From Paenibacillus elgii NBRC 100335 (GTDB lineage: Bacteria; Bacillota; Bacilli; Paenibacillales; NBRC-103111), in assembly GCF_004000865.1 (NCBI RefSeq), contig NZ_BIMB01000025.1, positions 32,586 through 96,585 of the forward strand: DNA of 64,000 nt. The letters run 5' to 3'. Positions 1-8,539 of the stretch are shown in pieces (the first letter of the stretch is position 1; every line of letters starts with the position of its first letter). The position numbers and the translations under genes were made by a program. The notes below the pieces were generated by a model. The model saw only the letters and a program-made list of their open reading frames with translations, ran no database searches and was not told the origin of the DNA.

Positions 1-485
1 TTGACGTTCCCGGGAGCGGTTCTTCCATTCGTCGTCCCGTCGCCAAGCTGATACTTGTTGTTGCTTCCCCAGGCCTTCACTCTTTTGACCCCGTCTTCAC
101 TTGTCAGCACCAGCGTAAATGCGCTTCTGGCGCCCTCCGTCGGGTTGCCGCCGGCAGCGGCCGCCGAGGCATTCGCGATCCCCGGAACCTGCCGCGGGTA
201 CGGCTGGTCGGCCCCGCCGGTATCGTATCCGAGCTGCCCGAAATCGTTCGCCCCCCATGTCCATACGGTTCCGTCCTCCCGTACGGCAACGGTATGCGAA
301 TAAGAGGAAGATACGGAAACGAACATCGTATTCGCCCCATCCTGACCATACGCCTGACTGCGTCCCGGAAGCGGCAGCAGCAGACTGAGGCTGACGATGA
401 TTGTGAGAATCCAAAGCATTCCTTTTCTTTTGAAGCTTGCACGAGAATAAAAACCTGAAACGTCGACCCGGTCGACCAAATCCAC
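1..485 (-). CDS. RCC1-repeat secreted protein, N-terminal part (truncated by window edge)
   Basis: Reading leftwards from a GTG at 485, preceded by an AAGGAG ribosome site at about 496-501, the frame stays open to the edge. It encodes a hydrophobic signal segment (MLWILTIIVSLSLLLPLPG) and then two copies of the RCC1 signature: HTVAVREDGTVWTWGANDFG, followed by a second unit with VKAWGSNNKYQLGDGT. RCC1 repeats fold as a seven-bladed propeller. Bacterial secreted members are often large cell-surface proteins with further C-terminal domains, which would lie outside this window. An internal ATG at 418 is an alternative start, but only the GTG has a good ribosome site. The partner or ligand cannot be told from this fragment. 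Confidence 0.75.
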   Translation of the reverse strand, partial: MDLVDRVDVSGFYSRASFKRKGMLWILTIIVSLSLLLPLPGRSQAYGQDGANTMFVSVSSSYSHTVAVREDGTVWTWGANDFGQLGYDTGGADQPYPRQVPGIANASAAAAGGNPTEGARSAFTLVLTSEDGVKRVKAWGSNNKYQLGDGTTNGRTAPGNV

Positions 486-683
486 TTATACTTCACTCCT
501 TCTGCACACAATCACAGGGATTGCTCTATGAGGCTATTACTTTATTTTACCTTATTTTACTGCCCCTGTGAGTGAATATTGTCATAATTTTAGAAATCGG
601 CGCCCCGATCCGCAAGAGTTCGAAAGTCTCAAAATCATGCCGCTTTAGGCCGAAAACAGTTGCGAAAACTAGTCATATTGGCT

Positions 684-712
684 ATGATGAATAAGAAAAT
701 ATTTTTCATCAT
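684..712. promoter_or_regulatory. Inverted repeat upstream of the RpiR-type regulator (candidate operator)
   Basis: ATGATGAA at 684-691 and TTCATCAT at 705-712 form perfect 8-bp arms around a 13-bp AT-rich centre, 55 bp before the regulator start. The position suits autoregulation by the SIS-domain regulator. The 281-bp gap 486-766 otherwise contains only AT-rich promoter-like sequence between two divergent genes. Confidence 0.4.
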
Positions 713-766
713 TTTTATCAGTATGAAGAAAATGATTTACAAAATCTTTGCAAAACAGGTGATCTG

Positions 767-1627
767 ATGTCCGGTATTCTGCAAGCCTTACGGGAACAGC
801 AGCACCAGATGAATCCGAAGGAACAAATTCTCGCGCAATTTATTTTGGAGCATGCCCATGAGGCCGTTCATTTGAGCATTACGGAGCTAGCCGGACGTTC
901 GGGAACGAGCACCGCGACGGTGTCCCGTTTTTGCCGCAGCCTGCTATTCAAGGGCTATGGGGATTTTCGCATGAAGCTGTCCGCCGAGCTCGTCCAGCCT
1001 GTTCCGGCGAAGCCTTCCTACCAGGACATTGTCGCAGGCAACACGCTTCACAGCATCGCCCAGGCGATTGAAACGAACCATCTGCGCTCAATCTCGGATA
1101 CGACGCGGCAGCTCGACCTCACGGAGGTCCAGCGGGCCGTGGATGCGCTGCACGATGCCCGGCGTATTGATCTTTACGGGATGGCGACATCAGGGATGGT
1201 CGCGTACGATTGCCAGCAAAAGCTGGTGCGCATCGGCAAAATGGCGCAGCATTGGTCGGATTCCCACATGCAGATTACGTCGGCAACGAGTCTCGGCGAA
1301 GGGGATGTGGCGTTCGCTTTCTCCTATTCCGGCGAAACTCCCGAAACGCTTGACGCGCTCTTATGCGCCAAGGAGCGGGGAGCCACGACGATTTCGCTGA
1401 CCAAGTTCGGGGCCAACCGGATTTCGCAGCTTGCGGATATCCGGCTGTACGCTTCCTCGCTGGAGGAAGGGATGCGCCGCGGCGATATGGCTTCGCGGAT
1501 CGCACAGCTGCACGTGGTGGACATTTTGTTTACCGCGCTGCTCAGCCTGCACTTTGACGATTATGTTCCGCTTCTGGAGCAATCGTTTCAAGAAGTGAAA
1601 AAATACCGCAAAGAAAAAGGGAGATGA
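767..1627 (+). CDS. MurR/RpiR family transcriptional regulator with SIS domain
   Basis: A 286-residue protein with an N-terminal RpiR-type helix-turn-helix (about residues 1-77; ITELAGRSGTSTATVSRFCR) and a C-terminal SIS sugar-phosphate-binding domain (about 115-260; LYGMATSGMVAYD and FSYSGETPETLDA). Members of this family sense phosphosugars, and a gene directly upstream of nagB and nagA most likely responds to GlcN-6-P, GlcNAc-6-P or MurNAc-6-P. It is 3 bp from nagB, so the three genes form one operon. The start is the ATG after AGGTGAT. The exact effector is inferred only from the neighbours. Confidence 0.9.
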   Translation: MSGILQALREQQHQMNPKEQILAQFILEHAHEAVHLSITELAGRSGTSTATVSRFCRSLLFKGYGDFRMKLSAELVQPVPAKPSYQDIVAGNTLHSIAQAIETNHLRSISDTTRQLDLTEVQRAVDALHDARRIDLYGMATSGMVAYDCQQKLVRIGKMAQHWSDSHMQITSATSLGEGDVAFAFSYSGETPETLDALLCAKERGATTISLTKFGANRISQLADIRLYASSLEEGMRRGDMASRIAQLHVVDILFTALLSLHFDDYVPLLEQSFQEVKKYRKEKGR

Positions 1628-1630
1628 GCC

Positions 1631-2359
1631 ATGAACATTTTAACTTTCCGTACACAAGAAGAATTGAACAAAGCCGGTGCCGGCATCATTACCGGACTGC
1701 TGCAAACGAATCCGAGAGCCGTGCTCGGTCTTGCGACAGGCAGCACGCCGATCGGCATTTACCGGGAGCTTGTCGAGTCGCATCGGCAAGGGCTGGTCAG
1801 CTTCTCCAAAGCGACGGCGTTCAATCTTGACGAATACGTCGGTCTCGAGCCGGGGCATCCGGCCAGTTACTATACATTCATGCAGGAGCACCTGCTCGGT
1901 CTCGTCGACATTCCCCCGCAGCAATGCCATATTCCAAGCGGAATCGCACCGGATCTGCAGGCGGAATGTACCCGCTACGACAGCCTGCTGGAGGAGCACG
2001 GGCAGATCGACCTGCAACTGCTCGGTCTGGGCCATAACGGCCACATCGGCTTCAACGAGCCGGACGCCACGCTCGAGGGCGGCACGCATCTCGTGGAGCT
2101 GAAAGAATCGACCCGCTCGGCGAACGCGCGGTTTTTCGATAAGCCGGAGCAGGTGCCGACGCACGCCCTGACGATGGGAGTCGGCACGATTCTGAAAGCG
2201 AAAATGATTTTGCTCGTCGTCCGCGGCGCGGATAAGGCGGAAATCGTACAGCGGGCGCTACAAGGCCCGATCACGACGGATTGCCCGGCCTCGCTGCTGC
2301 AGACGCATCCGCACGTCGTCGTATTGTTGGATTCCGAAGCAGGAGGTTTGCTAAAATGA
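1631..2359 (+). CDS. nagB: Glucosamine-6-phosphate deaminase
   Basis: 242 residues, the usual size for the short Gram-positive NagB. It converts glucosamine-6-phosphate to fructose-6-phosphate and ammonia in the cytoplasm. Visible motifs are the phosphate loop LGLATGSTPIG (32-42), LDEYVG with catalytic Asp67, and GLGHNGHIGFNEPD (132-145) with His138 and Glu143 of the ring-opening relay. The ribosome site GGGAG lies before the ATG. The stop codon overlaps the nagA start as ATGA, indicating translational coupling. Confidence 0.96.
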   Translation: MNILTFRTQEELNKAGAGIITGLLQTNPRAVLGLATGSTPIGIYRELVESHRQGLVSFSKATAFNLDEYVGLEPGHPASYYTFMQEHLLGLVDIPPQQCHIPSGIAPDLQAECTRYDSLLEEHGQIDLQLLGLGHNGHIGFNEPDATLEGGTHLVELKESTRSANARFFDKPEQVPTHALTMGVGTILKAKMILLVVRGADKAEIVQRALQGPITTDCPASLLQTHPHVVVLLDSEAGGLLK

Positions 2360-3540
2360 GTCGCGAAGCATGGGACACCCTGATCGTTAACGCCAAAGTC
2401 GTCACGCCGGATTCGGTGATTCCTGCCGGGTATGCAGCGGTCAAGGACGGTAAAATTGAAGCGCTTGGCTCGATGGCCGAGCTGAATGAAGCGCTGGCCG
2501 AAGCGGCCGGCACGAAAATCGACGCCCGCGGAAGCTGGCTGCTGCCCGGCTTCATCGACGTACATGTGCATGGCGGCTACGGCAGCGACTTCATGGACGG
2601 AACGATCGAATCGCTTGAAAATATTACCCGCTTTCACTCCAGCCACGGTACCACCACGATGCTGGCGACCACGGTAACCGGCTCCCCCGAAGCGATCGGC
2701 CAAGTGCTGGAGAGCGTCAAGGCGTACCGGGAAAAAGGGATGCCGTACGCGCAATTGGCCGGCGTACATCTGGAAGGACCGTTCATCAGTCCGAAATGGC
2801 CTGGCGCGCAAAATCCGAACTTTATCGTCACGCCGAAGCTCGATTGGGTAAAGGAATGGACCAGCCGCTATCCGGGCTTGATTCGCCTCGTTACGCTGGC
2901 TCCGGAAACCGAAGGAGCCCTGCCGGTCATTGCGTTCCTTGCCGGACAAGGCGTCGTTGTCGCCTGCGGCCATACGGACTCGACCTATGCGCAGATCGGC
3001 GAAGCGGTCAAGCATGGGCTGAGCCATGCCGTGCATACGTTCAACGCCATGAAAGGGCTGCACCACCGCGAGCCCGGCGTCGTCGGCGCCGTGCTGACCG
3101 AGGATAAGATCTGCGCCGAGGTCATCGCCGACGGACACCACGTTCATCTGGCCTGCATCCGGCTGCTGACCCAAACGAAACGCAGCGACAATCTGCTGCT
3201 GATCACGGACGCCATGTCCGCCGCGGGTCTCGGGGACGGCGATTTTGAACTCGGCGGACTTGCCGTCGTGGTCAAGGACGGCGTCGCAAGGCTTCGCGAC
3301 GGCGACAGCCTCGCAGGCAGCACGCTGACGATGATGGGCGCCTTCCGCTTTGTAGTCAGCACGGTCGGAGTCAGCGTCGAGGAAGCCAGCCGGATGGCCA
3401 GTTGGAACCCGGCGAAGCAGCTCGGACTGCTGGAGGAAACCGGCAGCATCGAAACCGGCAAGCAGGCGGATCTGCTGCTCGTCACGCCGGAGCTTGACCT
3501 CGAACGCGTCTGGGTCCAAGGAAGAGAATTGCCCCAATAA
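2356..3540 (+). CDS. nagA: N-acetylglucosamine-6-phosphate deacetylase
   Basis: 394 residues of the amidohydrolase superfamily. It removes acetate from GlcNAc-6-P to give GlcN-6-P, the NagB substrate. Motifs in order are FIDVHVHGGYGSDFMDG (metal site), GVHLEGPFIS, GHTDSTY, HTFNAMKGLHHREPG and LITDAMSAAG with the catalytic Asp. The ATG at 2356 has GGAGG upstream and overlaps the nagB stop; the same frame stays open further upstream, inside nagB. No PTS or other GlcNAc transporter lies next to this operon, so uptake must be encoded elsewhere. Confidence 0.96.
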   Translation: MSREAWDTLIVNAKVVTPDSVIPAGYAAVKDGKIEALGSMAELNEALAEAAGTKIDARGSWLLPGFIDVHVHGGYGSDFMDGTIESLENITRFHSSHGTTTMLATTVTGSPEAIGQVLESVKAYREKGMPYAQLAGVHLEGPFISPKWPGAQNPNFIVTPKLDWVKEWTSRYPGLIRLVTLAPETEGALPVIAFLAGQGVVVACGHTDSTYAQIGEAVKHGLSHAVHTFNAMKGLHHREPGVVGAVLTEDKICAEVIADGHHVHLACIRLLTQTKRSDNLLLITDAMSAAGLGDGDFELGGLAVVVKDGVARLRDGDSLAGSTLTMMGAFRFVVSTVGVSVEEASRMASWNPAKQLGLLEETGSIETGKQADLLLVTPELDLERVWVQGRELPQ

Positions 3541-3548
3541 TCGCGCGA

Positions 3549-3605
3549 CAAAAAACCGGCTTGTTTCCGTTTTTCTCGAACGGAAGCAGCCGGATTGTTT
3601 TTTTA
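3549..3605. terminator. Bidirectional Rho-independent terminator
   Basis: CCGGCT...TTTCCGTT pairs with AACGGAA...AGCCGG around a TTTCTCG loop, with a T-run after it and an A-run before it. It sits between the convergent nagA and PilZ-like genes and can serve both strands. Confidence 0.85.
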
Positions 3606-3615
3606 GGAAGATCGC

Positions 3616-4200
3616 TTATTGCGCCATAAACTGCTGCGTCACGATGTAGAAGCGGAGCTTGCTCAAGTCTTTGGCCGAAATGCTGTAAATTTCGGCGCCG
3701 TAGCGAATCGTTTTTTCTTGAATATGGGCATACCGGACCACGACTTTCGGATGAATCGTTTCTTCGTCGCACATGATCATCGTGTCATAGACATGGTTCA
3801 TTTTGACGGAGAAGTCGTTAATTTCAAATCCGAACCCGAGACGGCTGATCCGGCAAAAACGAACCGCCATCGTACGGAAATCGTCGATCAGCGTGCCGTA
3901 CGTGTTCAGCTTGAAGCTGGGAAACGCCAGGTTTTCGTCGCGGTACATGTCGTCCAGTACGGCATCCGGTCTCGCTTGTATATTGAAAATTTCCGAATCC
4001 GCCGGCACGAGAATCAGCTTGGATTTGGAAACCTGCAGCACGCGCATTTGTACTCTCTTCTGAAAATCAAAGCAGATGACGGATTCCCCGCCTGTAAAGG
4101 AGGACGGCTCCGTGCAGGAAACCTCCATTAAATCCGAACCTTCATAGGACACTCGCCCCTGGTAAACTTTCCCCTGATGAAGCAGCTGCATGTCTTTCAT
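3616..4200 (-). CDS. Hypothetical protein with possible PilZ-like domain
   Basis: 194 residues from the ATG at 4200, chosen because GGAGG lies 8 bp upstream; a GTG nine bases earlier is the alternative. The C-terminal half (about residues 105-190) alternates beta strands and contains RFCRISRLGFGFEIND, which resembles the PilZ pattern of basic residues followed by a D/N-x-S-x-x-G loop. The classical RxxxR and DxSxxG residues are not intact, so c-di-GMP binding is doubtful. The N-terminal half has no recognisable motif. It is a single gene with its own promoter, and the function is not known. Confidence 0.5.
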   Translation of the reverse strand: MKDMQLLHQGKVYQGRVSYEGSDLMEVSCTEPSSFTGGESVICFDFQKRVQMRVLQVSKSKLILVPADSEIFNIQARPDAVLDDMYRDENLAFPSFKLNTYGTLIDDFRTMAVRFCRISRLGFGFEINDFSVKMNHVYDTMIMCDEETIHPKVVVRYAHIQEKTIRYGAEIYSISAKDLSKLRFYIVTQQFMAQ

Positions 4201-4385
4201 ACCAATCACCTCCGCTTGATACCTCTACTATAGCTCCGAATAATTATGAAAGTTTCAGTTAAATATTAGGAGATTATTAGATTCGATGTCGATTGGTGTC
4301 GTTTTGTGTAATATTTAAACATTTATTAGGATATGCGGAGACTCGTTAGCTGTGCTGCTCATGGGGATATTCAAAGGGTATGGTG

Positions 4386-4422
4386 TGCCAAAAAGCCCCC
4401 CGGCTTGCGGAGGGCTCGATGC
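4386..4422 (-). terminator. Terminator of the sugar-acid operon
   Basis: On the minus strand AGCCCTCCG pairs with CGGGGGGCT around CAAGC and is followed by TTTTTGGC. It lies just after the stop of the last operon gene at 4432. Confidence 0.75.
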
Positions 4423-4431
4423 TTGCTGCTA

Positions 4432-5226
4432 TTAATGCTCCATATGATCTTCCGGCTGGGCCGCTTTGACGGTCAGCCCCCCGTCGACCATCAGCAGATG
4501 ACCGTTGACCTGCATCGCTTCCTCGGAGGCCAGGAACACCACCGCATCCCCGATCTGGCGGGCGGTGCCGAGACGTTTCATCGGATTCGCTTCGATTTCT
4601 TTGGCCCGGATCGCATCGTCAGCCAAATAGTCCGTGCACATGTCGGTATCGACCGTGCTCGGGCCGACCGCATTGACGTTGATGTTGTACTTGCCAAGCT
4701 CGATCGCCATCCCCTTCGTCAGCATGTTCGCCGCCGCTTTAGACGATTGGTAATGCGGAATGACCGGGCTCGTGACGACAAGGCTGGCGGTCGACAAGAC
4801 GTTGACGATTTTGCCGTAGCGCTTTTCGATCATCGACTTCGCCGCCAACTGCGAACAGAGGAAAATCGATTTGACGTTTGTATTATATGTCCGGTCCCAC
4901 GTCTCCTCCGTACATTTCAAGAACGGTTCGAACGGCGCGATCCCGGCGTTGTTAACGAGAATTTCCACATCGCCCAATTGCTCCTGCACCTGCCGGAACA
5001 TGTCTTCCACCTGCTGCTTGCTGCCTACGTCGGCTTGAACCACCATCGCTTTGACGCCGTGCGCTTCCGCCTGCTTCTTCACGTTCTCTGCCAACGGGCG
5101 CGAACGCTCGGAAGTGAAGTTAATGGCAACATGAGCGCCTTCCTCCGCCAAACGAATGGCAATCGCTTCACCAATGCCCCGGCTGGCCCCTGTAACGAGC
5201 GCAACCCGTCCTGCCAATCTTCCCAT
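4432..5226 (-). CDS. SDR family NAD(P)-dependent oxidoreductase (sugar or sugar-acid dehydrogenase)
   Basis: 264 residues, a classical short-chain dehydrogenase. The Rossmann motif is TGASRGIG (12-19), followed by NNAG (92-95), a Ser at 145/148, and catalytic Tyr159-xxx-Lys163. It is the last gene of the IclR-led operon. With a UxaA-type dehydratase, an FAH-type hydrolase and a second SDR in the operon, it probably oxidises either the free sugar at C1 or a 2-keto-3-deoxy acid intermediate. The fold does not settle the substrate. AAGGGGG precedes the ATG. Generic naming as FabG would be misleading given the neighbours. Confidence 0.85.
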   Translation of the reverse strand: MGRLAGRVALVTGASRGIGEAIAIRLAEEGAHVAINFTSERSRPLAENVKKQAEAHGVKAMVVQADVGSKQQVEDMFRQVQEQLGDVEILVNNAGIAPFEPFLKCTEETWDRTYNTNVKSIFLCSQLAAKSMIEKRYGKIVNVLSTASLVVTSPVIPHYQSSKAAANMLTKGMAIELGKYNINVNAVGPSTVDTDMCTDYLADDAIRAKEIEANPMKRLGTARQIGDAVVFLASEEAMQVNGHLLMVDGGLTVKAAQPEDHMEH

Positions 5227-5257
5227 GAATCCATGCCCCCTTCATTGTATGGTAAGC

Positions 5258-6418
5258 TTATAAGCTCGGTCCGATCCGGTTGATGCTGAATTCGGTATGG
5301 CCCAAAATTTCAGCCTTCGTCAGTTTGCCGCTGGCGACCGCTTGAATTTCTTCCCAGACGACCTGACCTGCCGCCTCCAGGCTGAGTGTACCCTCCAGCA
5401 TATCGCTGACGTCGACGTCCATGTTGTCCGACATTTTCTCGAACATCCGTTTATTGCCGGTAATTTTGATGACCGGAATGACGGCGGCTCCTGTAGGCGT
5501 CCCGCGCCCCGTCGTAAAGCAGACCAGATGCGCGCCGCCCGCCGCCATCCCGGAGACGCATTCGATGTCGTTGCCCGGCGAATCCATAAAATAAAGCCCG
5601 TGCTTCGGAATGTCCTCGGCATACTCGATAACGCCTTTGATCGGCGCGGTGCCGCATTTGCTGATGCAGCCGAGCGATTTTTCTTCGATCGTCGTCAGTC
5701 CTCCGGCAATATTGCCTGGGCTCGGGTTACCGCCTCGCATGTCGGCACCCATCCGCTCGACTTCCTTCTCGAAGCGGTCGACGATATGATAAAGCTTCTC
5801 CGAAATGTCCGGTGCGGCGCAGCGCGAAGCAAGCACATGCTCGGCGCCGATAATTTCCGTCGTTTCCCCGATCACGACACCGCCGCCCTGCTGAATGAGC
5901 GAATCGGCTGCCGCGCCGAGCGCCGGATTGGAAGCGAGCCCCGAGGTCGCGTCTGAGCCGCCGCACTTCACCCCGATGATCAGCTCGCTGAAAGGTACCG
6001 GCTCGGGCTTCATTTCGTCGAGCTGGGCGCGCATTTTCCGGGCGATCTCTACCCCGTGCTGGATCGCTTTCACGGAACCGCCGACCGATTGAATGTCGAA
6101 CACTTCAACCAGCTTGCCTGTCGGACGGATCGCGTCGGCCAGCGCATGCGGATCGACGACTTCGCAGCCGAGGCTGATGATGATGACGCCGCCGACGTTC
6201 GGATTGCGGCCGGTTCCCGCCAGCACGTCGAAGGTGCGGTCTTTGTCCGCGCCGATCTGGCTGCAGCCGTGCTGGTGGGGAATCGCTACCGTGTCCGGAA
6301 CCATCTGGTTGATCCGGGTGCACACTTGGTTGGCGCAAATGACGGTTGGGATAATCAGCAAATGATTGCGGATGCCCACATCGCCGTTCGGTCTTCTATA
6401 GCCCATCATGTGATTCAT
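5258..6418 (-). CDS. UxaA-family dehydratase, large subunit
   Basis: 386 residues from the ATG at 6418 (GGGAG upstream). It belongs to the altronate/galactarate dehydratase family: it opens with GYRRPNGDVGIRNH and contains HQHGC, a GCEVVD block and VKCGGSDATSGLASNPALG, which are hallmarks of the large chain. These enzymes dehydrate sugar acids to 2-keto-3-deoxy acids using a metal centre. The family also includes sulfolactate lyase SuyB. The SAF-domain subunit is the gene immediately upstream on the minus strand, so this is the split two-subunit form. The following hydrolase and dehydrogenases favour a sugar-acid substrate. Confidence 0.88.
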   Translation of the reverse strand: MNHMMGYRRPNGDVGIRNHLLIIPTVICANQVCTRINQMVPDTVAIPHQHGCSQIGADKDRTFDVLAGTGRNPNVGGVIIISLGCEVVDPHALADAIRPTGKLVEVFDIQSVGGSVKAIQHGVEIARKMRAQLDEMKPEPVPFSELIIGVKCGGSDATSGLASNPALGAAADSLIQQGGGVVIGETTEIIGAEHVLASRCAAPDISEKLYHIVDRFEKEVERMGADMRGGNPSPGNIAGGLTTIEEKSLGCISKCGTAPIKGVIEYAEDIPKHGLYFMDSPGNDIECVSGMAAGGAHLVCFTTGRGTPTGAAVIPVIKITGNKRMFEKMSDNMDVDVSDMLEGTLSLEAAGQVVWEEIQAVASGKLTKAEILGHTEFSINRIGPSL

Positions 6419-6440
6419 GAGTATTCGTTCTCCCTTCGCT

Positions 6441-6755
6441 TCACGCTTTCGCCTGATCTCCGCGACCGCGGATGCCTTCGACGTTATGCACGTGAACATG
6501 CTGCCCTGCAAGGATCTGGGTGGTCGTCCGTCCGATCACTTCGCCGTACTTACGTATATCCGTCCCGGCCGGGATATCCTGAATCGCCAGTTTATGTCCG
6601 AACGGAACGTCGTTCAGCAGCGTTAATTCCTGAACTTCCTCCTGCACCCGGAAGGTGATCCGCTGTCCCTGCTTCAAATCGTTGATCGCCGTCGCCACAT
6701 GGTCGCGAGGGTCCATCACGAGCGCGTCCGCGCCTGCAATAATCGGTCCTGCCAT
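6441..6755 (-). CDS. UxaA-family dehydratase, small SAF-domain subunit
   Basis: 104 residues forming a single SAF domain, equivalent to the N-terminal domain of single-chain altronate dehydratases. Key motifs are DPRDHVATAINDLKQGQ near the N-terminus and HVHNVEGIRGRGDQ at the C-terminus, the usual junction in this family. It lies 22 bp upstream of the large-subunit start and surely forms a complex with it. The start follows a good GGAGG. Alone the domain has no known catalysis; it completes the active site of the large chain. Confidence 0.88.
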   Translation of the reverse strand: MAGPIIAGADALVMDPRDHVATAINDLKQGQRITFRVQEEVQELTLLNDVPFGHKLAIQDIPAGTDIRKYGEVIGRTTTQILAGQHVHVHNVEGIRGRGDQAKA

Positions 6756-6783
6756 CCGTCGTTCCTCCTTTTGTCCGCTGCCG

Positions 6784-7695
6784 TTACGCCTGCTCGTTAA
6801 CCATGCGGTTTGTCAGCGAGCCCAGCTTCTCGATCTCGATCGTGACGACATCGCCGTCTTTCAGGTAAACCTGCTTCTCCTCCGGATATCCGAGCACGAC
6901 ACCCTCCGGGGTACCCGTCAAAATGATATCGCCCGGCACCAGCGTCATATGCTGCGAAATGTAGCTGACGATTTCGTCGCAATGGAATATCATGTCCGAC
7001 GTGTTGGAGTTCTGGCGTACCTCGCCGTTTACGATGCAGCGGATGGCAAGGTTGTTCGGATCGCCGACTTCATCGGCTGTCACCAGATAAGGCCCGAGCG
7101 GGCTGAAGCCGTCGCACGACTTGCCAAGCAGCCATTGCTGGGTGCGCATCTGCAGGTCGCGAGCGGACAAATCGTTCACGTTGCAGTAGCCGAACACGTG
7201 ATCCAGCGCCGCTTCTTTGGAGACGTACTTGGCTTTTTTGCCGATCACGATGACCAGCTCCGCCTCGTAATCCACCTTGCTCGTTACGCTGACCGGCAGC
7301 GGTACATCCTGTCCGTGACCCGTCAGCGTATTGTTGAATTTGTTAAACAGGATCGGATACTGCGGAATCGGCGCGTTCGTTTCTTCCGCATGCTTGCGGT
7401 AGTTCAGCCCGACGCAGATGATTTTGTTCGGATGTGGAACGCACGGGCCGTAAGTGAGCCCGGCTTCGTCCAGCACATACGCCTCGCTGCCGCCGGACGC
7501 CAGCGCCTGGTCCACGTAAGCTTGCAGCGCCGTAACCGCGAAAGGTCCGCCTTCGATGACTTCGTGTACCGTCTGCGGCACGTCTGCGTTTCCGGAAGAG
7601 ACCGCTGCGAGCGCTTTGGAGATATGTACAACGCCGCGGTCTGTCTTGACGCCGAGCCGTTCCTGTCCGTCCTCGATAAAAGTAAGCAGTTTCAT
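6784..7695 (-). CDS. Fumarylacetoacetate hydrolase family protein (candidate 2,4-diketo-3-deoxy-sugar-acid hydrolase)
   Basis: 303 residues. The C-terminal FAH fold starts near residue 88 with IICVGLNYRKHAEE. Metal ligands are visible as DYEAE (Glu144, Glu146) and NDLSARD (Asp175), and the late motif ILTGTPEGV closes the pocket. FAH enzymes cleave C-C bonds of 1,3-diketones. In non-phosphorylating L-fucose, L-rhamnose and pentose pathways a close relative cleaves 2,4-diketo-3-deoxy acids to pyruvate plus a hydroxy acid. With a UxaA dehydratase and SDR enzymes alongside, that role fits best. An aromatic catabolic role is less likely, because no dioxygenase or decarboxylase is nearby. Confidence 0.85.
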   Translation of the reverse strand: MKLLTFIEDGQERLGVKTDRGVVHISKALAAVSSGNADVPQTVHEVIEGGPFAVTALQAYVDQALASGGSEAYVLDEAGLTYGPCVPHPNKIICVGLNYRKHAEETNAPIPQYPILFNKFNNTLTGHGQDVPLPVSVTSKVDYEAELVIVIGKKAKYVSKEAALDHVFGYCNVNDLSARDLQMRTQQWLLGKSCDGFSPLGPYLVTADEVGDPNNLAIRCIVNGEVRQNSNTSDMIFHCDEIVSYISQHMTLVPGDIILTGTPEGVVLGYPEEKQVYLKDGDVVTIEIEKLGSLTNRMVNEQA

Positions 7696-7747
7696 ATTCG
7701 AATATGCCTCCTTGGCTTATTGTAGGGCCTAGTCTTAAAGCGATGCG

Positions 7748-8530
7748 TTACGCGTTCTTTCCGAAAACGACGCCCCCATCGATATACAGCGGGGAGCCCA
7801 TCATAAATTTCGATTCGTCCGAAGCGAGGAACAGCGCCGCTTTGGCCACGTCGTCCGGGCGTCCCAGATCGCCGCTCAGCTGACGTTTTTTCAGTGATTC
7901 GTAAGCTTCCTCCGGATTGTCGTAGGAGTTCCGCAAATAGTTTTCCACGAACGGCGTCAGGATCGTGCCCGGCAGCAGCGCGTTTACGCGGATGTTGTAT
8001 GGAGCGTAATCGACCTGCATCGATTTGGTCAGCGCCAGCACGGCTCCTTTGGTTGCGGAATACGATGCCCTGCGCGCCAGCCCGATTTCAGCAATGCAGG
8101 AGGACATATTAATGATCGAGCCTTCTTTGCGCTGCATCATATGCGGCAGAACGTACTTGCACGGCAGGAATGTGCCGCGAATATTGACCGTGATGACGCG
8201 GTCCCACGCCTCAGGCTCCACTTCGTGGATCGCTCCCACGCCGCTGATGCCGGCATTGTTAAACAGCACATCGATCCGGCCGTACTTGGCGATGACGGTA
8301 TCCACCAGCGCTTGGACGGACTCGGGATTCGTCACATCGGCTTGCACGAACAGTGCGTTTCCGCCGGCCTGGCGTATTTCCTCTACCGTCTCCTGCCCCT
8401 TATCCTCCGCCAAATCGTTGACGATGACCGTCGCGCCTTCGCGGGCGAACAGCTGCGCTGTGCTTTTCCCGATGCCCGAGCCAGACCCGGTAATGAGCGT
8501 TACCTTATTGTGCAATCTCACAGGGTTCAC
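7748..8530 (-). CDS. SDR family oxidoreductase (candidate 2-keto-3-deoxy-acid C4 dehydrogenase)
   Basis: 260 residues with the glycine motif TGSGSGIG (14-21), NNAG (91-94), Ser143/144 and Tyr157-xxx-Lys161. It is the second gene of the operon, between the IclR regulator (10 bp away) and the hydrolase. Its position just before the FAH enzyme suits oxidation of the C4 hydroxyl of a 2-keto-3-deoxy acid, which creates the diketone that FAH enzymes cleave. It is clearly diverged from the SDR at 4432-5226, so the two probably act at different steps. Cofactor preference cannot be judged with confidence. Confidence 0.85.
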   Translation of the reverse strand: MNPVRLHNKVTLITGSGSGIGKSTAQLFAREGATVIVNDLAEDKGQETVEEIRQAGGNALFVQADVTNPESVQALVDTVIAKYGRIDVLFNNAGISGVGAIHEVEPEAWDRVITVNIRGTFLPCKYVLPHMMQRKEGSIINMSSCIAEIGLARRASYSATKGAVLALTKSMQVDYAPYNIRVNALLPGTILTPFVENYLRNSYDNPEEAYESLKKRQLSGDLGRPDDVAKAALFLASDESKFMMGSPLYIDGGVVFGKNA

Positions 8531-8539
8531 ATCCTTCGG

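Noticed and set aside
1975..3537. Long antisense open frame (520 codons) across nagB and nagA
   Set aside because: It is a shadow of nagA in GC-rich sequence: no ribosome site, low-complexity Arg/Gly/Ala-rich translation, while nagB and nagA have full motif support.
5258..6755. Sulfolactate sulfo-lyase (SuyA/SuyB) as the identity of the UxaA-type pair
   Set aside because: It is the same family, but the FAH hydrolase and two sugar-type SDR enzymes in the operon fit a sugar-acid pathway, and no sulfonate genes are nearby. It is kept only as an alternative.
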